This document shows positions 58,975 to 64,000 of a stretch of DNA of 64,000 nucleotides, piece by piece. Each line of letters opens with the position of its first letter. Position 1 is the first letter of the stretch. Both the position numbers and the translations under genes were made by a program. The DNA comes from Achatina immaculata (Eukaryota; Mollusca; Gastropoda; Stylommatophora; Achatinidae). The stretch covers positions 49,337,925 to 49,401,924 of the forward strand of contig CM019702.1 in the NCBI GenBank assembly GCA_009760885.1. Direction: 5' to 3'. The notes beneath the pieces were generated by a model, which had not been told where the DNA came from, ran no database searches, and saw nothing but the letters and a program-made list of their open reading frames with translations.

Positions 58975-59175
58975 TACACTGAGATCAAAGAAAGAGAGGA
59001 AGACCAAGGCGGAGATGGCTGCAAGACATGACTGATAATCTTGCAAATGGATGCATCAGCAGCAGGGCATCTTGCATGCAATCGAGAGGCCAACAGGAGA
59101 GCTGTTAGGGAGGTAAAGTTCCGTAAGAAACATGCAAATGACTGACTGACTGACTGACTGACTGACTGACTGGAC
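58975..59175 (+). pseudogene. LINE RT 3' end with GACT microsatellite tail
   Basis: In one plus frame, GRPRRRWLQDMTDNLANGC is followed by degraded sequence and the repeated TGAC tail (59140-59172). GRPR.RW..D is the conserved end of many LINE RTs, and simple-repeat tails are typical of their 3' ends. It lies about 220 bp beyond the donor of the large coding exon. Confidence 0.6.
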
Positions 59176-59390
59176 ATGCAAACAAAGCACTAACACAACA
59201 AGCAAACAAACAAACAAATGAAACAGTATGGCACAAAAAAGCGGAGGCAAAAGGCAGAAAACGGTGACTGGCCTCAATATTGTGAGAAGAAATCAGCAAA
59301 CAGACTTATTTAGTGAACATTACAAATGAAGGGAGTTGTCTGCCGACAGAAACAACAGAAACCGATGACAGCACAGACAAAAGAACTTAC

Positions 59391-60789
59391 CTCTGGCCTC
59401 ATTAGGCAGTGGGCAGGGCGTGTCCAGGATCTGCTGTATCATGAGACTGGTTATGTGTGGGGTCTGCGTGGATACCGACACTCTATGTATAGCACCAGAC
59501 CAAGGGAGAAGGCACCCGGTTGACAATCTTAGATGGGCTGTCACACTGATACGTCGCCAGCGTGTGCGGAAGACTGGGCTCTGTGGCAATCCCTGGCGGA
59601 AGATGCTAACTGTGTGATTATCTCTGTGATGCACTTTCTGTGCCACTTTTTCCTTTTCATCATCATCTATGTCGTCGCAGTCAAAGGTGAATGCGTTTTC
59701 TGAACCATTCTCTCTGGAATCATGGTCAGAATGAGAGGGCTGGAAATGCTGACTGCAAATAAGTGATGACTCGCAATGTCTATTAAGGATGCTGCCACGA
59801 ACACTGCGTCTCTCTTCCGCACGGCTACCATTTCTCACACAAGAACGTAGATCGCCCTCATAACCTCCAAACGATGCGCTCAAAGTATTACTGCGTCGAT
59901 CATGTGCGGGGTTAGTGCCCAGAGACAGTGTATCTCCCCTTGGATCATGGCCACCACAAGCACCAAGCTGACTGTCGTCTTCGTCAGTTGAGCAATATCT
60001 GCGCTGCCTAAGAGAAAGACTACTCTTTCTACACCTGGGAGTCTGAGGTTCTGATGAAATTCCCCAGTTCTTCAAAATGTCATCGCTTTTGTAAAAGACG
60101 TCCTCGTCATCGTCCTCATCGCTGTCGTGGCTGAGGTCCGGCACATGGACACCTAGAAAACTCTCAGACAGATCAAACTGCTCGCCTGATCTAACTCTTG
60201 GAGCAGAAAATCTGCTGCCAATGTTATCTCGCCTGTTATTGTTGTCCTCTTCTTCATCGCTTTCAAAATCAAACTGAACTCGATTTGTGTCTGATGCTTC
60301 GGACACTGGACGAGAAGATGTTCTTGTTCCTGGACACACAGTTCTGCCTGGAGAAGCAGAGACCTTGAAAATATCTGGAGAAAGCCTCAGGGGTGGAGTA
60401 GACTTTGGTCGTTGCTCAAACTGAAAATGATAGGATGGTTGATGAGGCTGTGTTGAAAGCCTGTCCTCAAGCTCTGTCGTTTGGCTATGGCTCAGATTTT
60501 CAAAAACAAAATGTTGCTGCCGTGGAGTATTAGTTGCTGGAGATATTGTCGCTGCCGGAGACACATCTGTGTTGTAGCCACTGTCCCTAGCTGCCGAACC
60601 TGGCCTCAAAGATGGCGAATTGCTGAGGTCAAGGTTACACGCTCTCCTCTCACTCTCATATCCACCTAAAGTTGGCGTATCAGAAGCGGAAAATCGTAAA
60701 TGTGGAACATAAGGAGGATCAACATGTTCGACGGATGAGCTCTCATCACCGTCTCGTTGACTGCTGATATTTCTATCCGCCATCGTCAT
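59391..60789 (-). CDS. BH3-only protein, first coding exon (N-terminus with dynein-light-chain motif)
   Basis: Encodes residues 1-466 and ends CCAGAG|GTAAGT in phase 1. An in-frame TGA lies two codons before the first ATG (60789). The second ATG at 60783 (MADRNISS) has the better Kozak context and may be the true start. Residues 1-390 are Ser/Asp/Glu-rich and probably disordered. They have acidic runs at 178-182 and 222-230, repeated Ser-Pro/Thr-Pro sites and DSGYNTDVS (69-77), a phosphodegron-like motif. Residues 404-444 hold SPVF, RWRRIS, RLSTG and STQTP in the order seen in BIM before its BH3. TQT is the LC8 (DYNLL) binding core, which in BIM and BMF tethers the protein to dynein or myosin V motors. 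The N-terminus is far longer than in vertebrate BIM or BMF (about 200 aa). Assignment to this family rests on these motifs and on joining to the BH3 exon. Confidence 0.8.
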
Positions 60790-60846
60790 AAATCATTGGA
60801 ACAGATAACAGATTCTTCACTCAGGTTTTGGGGGTCTTGTACCTCG
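60790..60846 (-). other. 5'UTR part of exon 2
   Basis: From a probable GGATTTACATCCACAG acceptor (exon starting at 60846) to the ATG. The acceptor has only a moderate pyrimidine tract, so the boundary is tentative. Confidence 0.4.
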
Positions 60847-62000
60847 CTGTGGATGTAAATCCGACAACATAGCACCATCTATAACATTGGCTTTATGTAA
60901 GTAATGTGTACAGAAACAACAAGTTATCAAATGCAATACTCCAACTTGAAGGATATAAAAGAGTTTTAAGACAGAGTGAAGGAACTATCTGCTCTCTTTG
61001 TCTTACACACTATCATTGTTAAGATGGTCTCTTTTCTCCTCTTTCTCCAGACCTCTGTCATTTAAACCCATTGACATTACAATTATTTTTTAACAATACA
61101 TTTATATGATAATGTAAAAAAAAAATAAAACACACGATATTGATTTTTAGCATGTCATATAATTTGTTAACATTTTTTTTTCAAACTTCAATATTCCATC
61201 AGAAGTACAACGGAGCGAAGGAAAAGAGAGTCTTTGAGTGGTGAAACTAAAATAGGACACAGCCAACACCAAACAAAGCAATGGGTTAACTCAGTTTGCA
61301 TGCCTGGAGAAGTCAGTCATGTACAAGAAGAAGAAAAATATGCAGACATCATTCACCACAAGAATAATAAGATCGGACACACACACACAAAAAAAAAATC
61401 CTCTTTAGTTTTCTAAATACTGGCTATAAAAATACATATTATCGCAATTTACCGTATTTTCATACGCGAAGGCCACTAGCTCCTCTATATAGCTCTTTCT
61501 GTGTCAAACCCTCCACAAGTTAGTTAAACAAAATAAACGCATAATCCACCATTTTGCATAGTTTCTTTTAAGTCGCATGCTCAAAACTTACAGAAATCGA
61601 TAAATATGCCTGATTTTATGTTATTTCCTCCATATTTTGCTTTAAATAACTCTTATAATCCACAACTTGAGAACGAATTGCTGAGAAACAAAAATATTCC
61701 TGATATGTCCGTTTTCCCAGATTAGGATTTTAAAAAAAAATCACCCAGTGCACAAACTGTTATATAGGGATACACAACTGCTCATAACAGCACTACAGTT
61801 TCACTTAAGCGACTTGCAGGCAAAGCCCAGGTTCCTTCCAGTAGCAATAACCGCCAGTGTTTATCAACAAACCAACGTGGTTGTTGCATTGTTTGAGGTC
61901 AAACCTCCCTTTCCTTCAGTCGGTACCGCCTGCAACTCCACGCGAAAAACTTCGGACGGAAAACAAAACAAGTTAATCTAGTCACAGCAAATCAACGTAC
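60847..62000 (-). other. first intron, no gene seen
   Basis: Mostly AT-rich sequence. The donor at its 5' end is CCGAAGAAAG|GTACGT (62001/62000). The small plus ORFs (61234-61416, 61748-61981) lack support. Confidence 0.45.
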
Positions 62001-62170
62001 CTTTCTTCGGATCACTGGGACTCCTAGTTGTCCAGGAGGGGAAATTTGCCTCCTGTTGTTGCGTAGATCAATGACGGGTAGATGAGAGAAATAATGTCAA
62101 GGCGACTCTCACTACAAAGTCTGCTGGCGACGTCTGCCTCGTTTGTACGTCCGGCCATGCCCTTTCACCT
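62001..62170 (-). other. probable non-coding first exon of the BH3-only gene
   Basis: The exon ends at a good donor (AAAG|GTACGT) just downstream of a CpG-rich promoter-like stretch. It has no ATG-initiated frame joining the coding exon. The 5' boundary is not defined by sequence. Confidence 0.45.
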
Positions 62171-62250
62171 TCCGCTGATGATGACATCATTCGCGCGCTA
62201 CGCCAGCCAATCAGAACCACGCGGGGCCGTGGCATGTTTGAACATGTATG
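62130..62250 (-). promoter_or_regulatory. promoter-like CpG-rich element
   Basis: On the minus strand, 5' to 3': CTGATTGGCTGG (inverted CCAAT, NF-Y type), GCGCGCG, TGATGTCATCA (perfect 11-bp palindrome of ATF/CRE type) and GCGGAAGG (ETS-type core). These lie within about 50 bp just upstream of the first donor. CpG density is well above the surroundings. No TATA box was noticed. Stress-responsive bZIP control would suit a BH3-only gene, but that is inference. Confidence 0.5.
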
Positions 62251-62358
62251 TATGTGTGTGAGTGTGTATATAAGTTTTGTTTTTTTTTTAACTTTCCTCT
62301 TCTCACACTGGTAACCACAGGCATCATTACATGACCCGGCCGTCATTCTTCGTTTCAT

Positions 62359-63045
62359 AAATAAGTTTTGTGAAAGCTTATCTCAAACTGCAGGGGGGAA
62401 AAAAAGCACAGACATTTTGCCTTATTCTGTATGCAGCAAAAAACGGGAGCGATTTTTAGTAAACTCCGTCACTAGAAAAAAACTTGAACCCATAGATTTG
62501 CATAAAAACATGCGATATTTTCACTTCTCATCCGGACATATTTGACAAACTCTAATACAAAAGTCTCTTGTTATAAAGAAAGTATTATTTGTGAAACAGT
62601 AAGACTAGTTTACAATAACAGCCCTTATAACGGAATAAGGGAAGCAATCGAATTAATTAAATCGGGAAAATGTTACACAATTATCTTTCCTTAAATAAAA
62701 ACTGCTTTCCCTTCCCTCCTCCATACTTCTTTCGTTAATGTTTCTAATGGATGGTGGTGTAAATATTTACGAATTTGTACACTGGATCGCTGCAATTTGT
62801 CTACTAGTGCAATGATTCCCAAACTTTTTTTGGGCTGCATAAAGAATTTGTTTCATGCAGTTTGTTCTATCCATCTCCTGCGTGAACGATCTCTCCTTCT
62901 GTTTCCAACCACTGATAAGCTTTTTTTTAAAATTAACAGCGGATGGGGTGTGGGGACATATTAGACAATCAACTTAGGGGGAGGGGAGTGAGAGAGGTGT
63001 CTGTAAACCTGAAAAGGTGAAGTGAAAAACTTCTGGCATGAAAGA
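62359..63045. other. unassigned upstream sequence
   Basis: No gene. AATGATTCCCAAACTTTTTTTGGGC at 62810 resembles one end of a hAT-type element. Confidence 0.4.
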
Positions 63046-63054
63046 GCACGATTT

Positions 63055-63470
63055 ACTCTCTCTCTCTCCCTCACACACACACACTCTCTCTCTCACACGC
63101 ACACACACACTCACTCACTATTTTTCACACACACACGCACGCATGCACGCGCGCACACACACTCTCTCTCACACGCACGCACACACACACTCACTCACTC
63201 TTTTTCACACACACACTCACTCTCTCTCACACGCACGCACGCGCGCACACACACACACACTCCACACCCACACTCACTCACTATTTTTCACACACACGCA
63301 CGCACACACACACACTCTCTCTCACACGCACGCACACACACACTCACTCACTCTTTTTCACACACACACTCACTCTCTCTCACACGCACGCACGCGCGCA
63401 CACACACACACACACTCTCTCACATGCACGCGCACACCCACACACACACACTCTCTCTCTCTCTCTCCAA
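63055..63470. repeat. compound CA/CT/CG microsatellite
   Basis: About 415 bp of alternating CACA, CTCT and CACG tracts with repeated ACTCACTCACT[AC]TTTTTCAC blocks. The blocks show period-scale duplications of about 90-180 bp. Translated His-Thr-rich ORFs are artefacts. Confidence 0.95.
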
Positions 63471-64000
63471 GATTCCATATTTCCCAAATGAAAACGATTA
63501 ACAATGAAGAACAGAGAGAAGACATAAAGTTGATTATGAATTTTATGTGGATTATAAACTAAAGAGCTTAAAAGTGAACGTTTTCAAAACAAACAAAAAA
63601 TGGCTCGAGTCAAATGCACAAGGGGGGTACTTCTTCTTATACGTGTAGCCCATTCTTTCATTATTTTACGTCCCCAAATCCAATTTTTTAAAAAGATTTT
63701 TCTTATTTACAGATCCACCATCCAGTTGATGACGCTTCTTCCCTTATATGTCTACAGATCTACTCCTCTTTCTTGTTATTTCCATCCCTGTTATCACTAC
63801 ATCTCTAATATCATAGTTTAACTAGCTTTATTTGCTTGCTTGTGTTAGGACCTGATATTAGAAGAGGTAGATAATATGTCTGTGTTCAAATTTTAGACTG
63901 ATAGCATAGATTTATGGAGCATGCAGCACAGCAAAAAGAGACAGAACACAGCAAGATCTGTGATGTAATGACATGGCTGGGATAAGTTAAAATCAAAATT
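63471..64000. other. unassigned sequence
   Basis: Nothing was recognised. Confidence 0.4.

Larger units (their letters stand above)
21054..62200 (-). other. gene locus: BIM/BMF-like BH3-only protein (4 exons)
   Basis: Gene model on the minus strand: non-coding exon ending at 62001, coding exons 59391-60789, 23361-23566 and 21054-21254. Introns are about 1.2, 35.8 and 2.1 kb. The product is about 601 aa (466 residues, one split Gly codon, 68 and 66 residues). All donors and acceptors used are GT-AG with good consensus, and the two coding junctions keep phase. The order acidic/Ser-rich N-terminus, SP/RRxS block, STQTP dynein-light-chain motif, BH3, hydrophobic tail is that of BIM (BCL2L11) and BMF. 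In that family the BH3 helix binds pro-survival BCL-2 proteins and frees BAX/BAK-type effectors. The 36-kb intron linking exon 2 to the BH3 exon is inferred from phase and domain order, not from transcript data. An exon of matching phase could still lie between them. Confidence 0.72.

Noticed and set aside
63022..63562. His-Thr-rich ORFs of 159 and 174 aa
   Set aside because: Translations of a CA/CT microsatellite.

Overview
The window is animal nuclear DNA from an invertebrate, most likely a mollusc (gastropod-like). It has GT-AG introns, very low coding density, many minisatellites and long G/C homopolymer runs. It also has several LINE remnants of types common in lophotrochozoans, tRNA-headed SINEs, and mariner and hAT debris. 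Nothing looks bacterial, organellar or ribosomal. The species call is an inference.

The main content is one spliced gene on the minus strand, spanning about 21.05 to 62.2 kb. It encodes a BIM/BMF-type BH3-only apoptosis activator. A CpG-rich promoter and a non-coding first exon lie near 62.0-62.24 kb. A large coding exon (59391-60789) encodes a Ser/Asp/Glu-rich N-terminus that ends in an SPVF...RRIS...STG...STQTP block, resembling the dynein-light-chain-binding part of BIM. The BH3 exon (23361-23566) carries an FGRELRRLSDEF core. The last coding exon (21054-21254) encodes a basic/hydrophobic tail. Splice sites are consensus and codon phases match at both coding junctions (1/2, then 0/0), giving a predicted protein of about 601 residues. 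Everything between 23.57 and 59.39 kb would be one intron of about 35.8 kb.

Layout: 1-13 kb holds a 60-bp satellite with higher-order structure, a 39-bp minisatellite, SINE pieces and otherwise unassigned DNA. 13.08-21.05 kb is AT-rich DNA downstream of the stop codon and may be partly 3'UTR. 21.26-23.36 kb is the last intron, made almost wholly of a 42-bp and a 54-bp array. Each 54-bp unit is a copy of the BH3 exon/intron junction, so the intron carries about 21 decoy splice donors. 23.8-26.2 kb has three more arrays (43/53, 22 and 40 bp). 26.9-59 kb is intronic and holds an R2/R4-like endonuclease fragment, mariner remnants, LINE tails, SINEs, hAT MITEs and many arrays. One of these arrays (54.49-55.15 kb) is an amplified piece of a LINE reverse-transcriptase tail. 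62.4-64 kb is upstream DNA with a compound CA/CT microsatellite.

Most long ORFs here are artefacts of tandem arrays whose unit lacks stops. All homology calls were made by eye from motifs; no searches were run.
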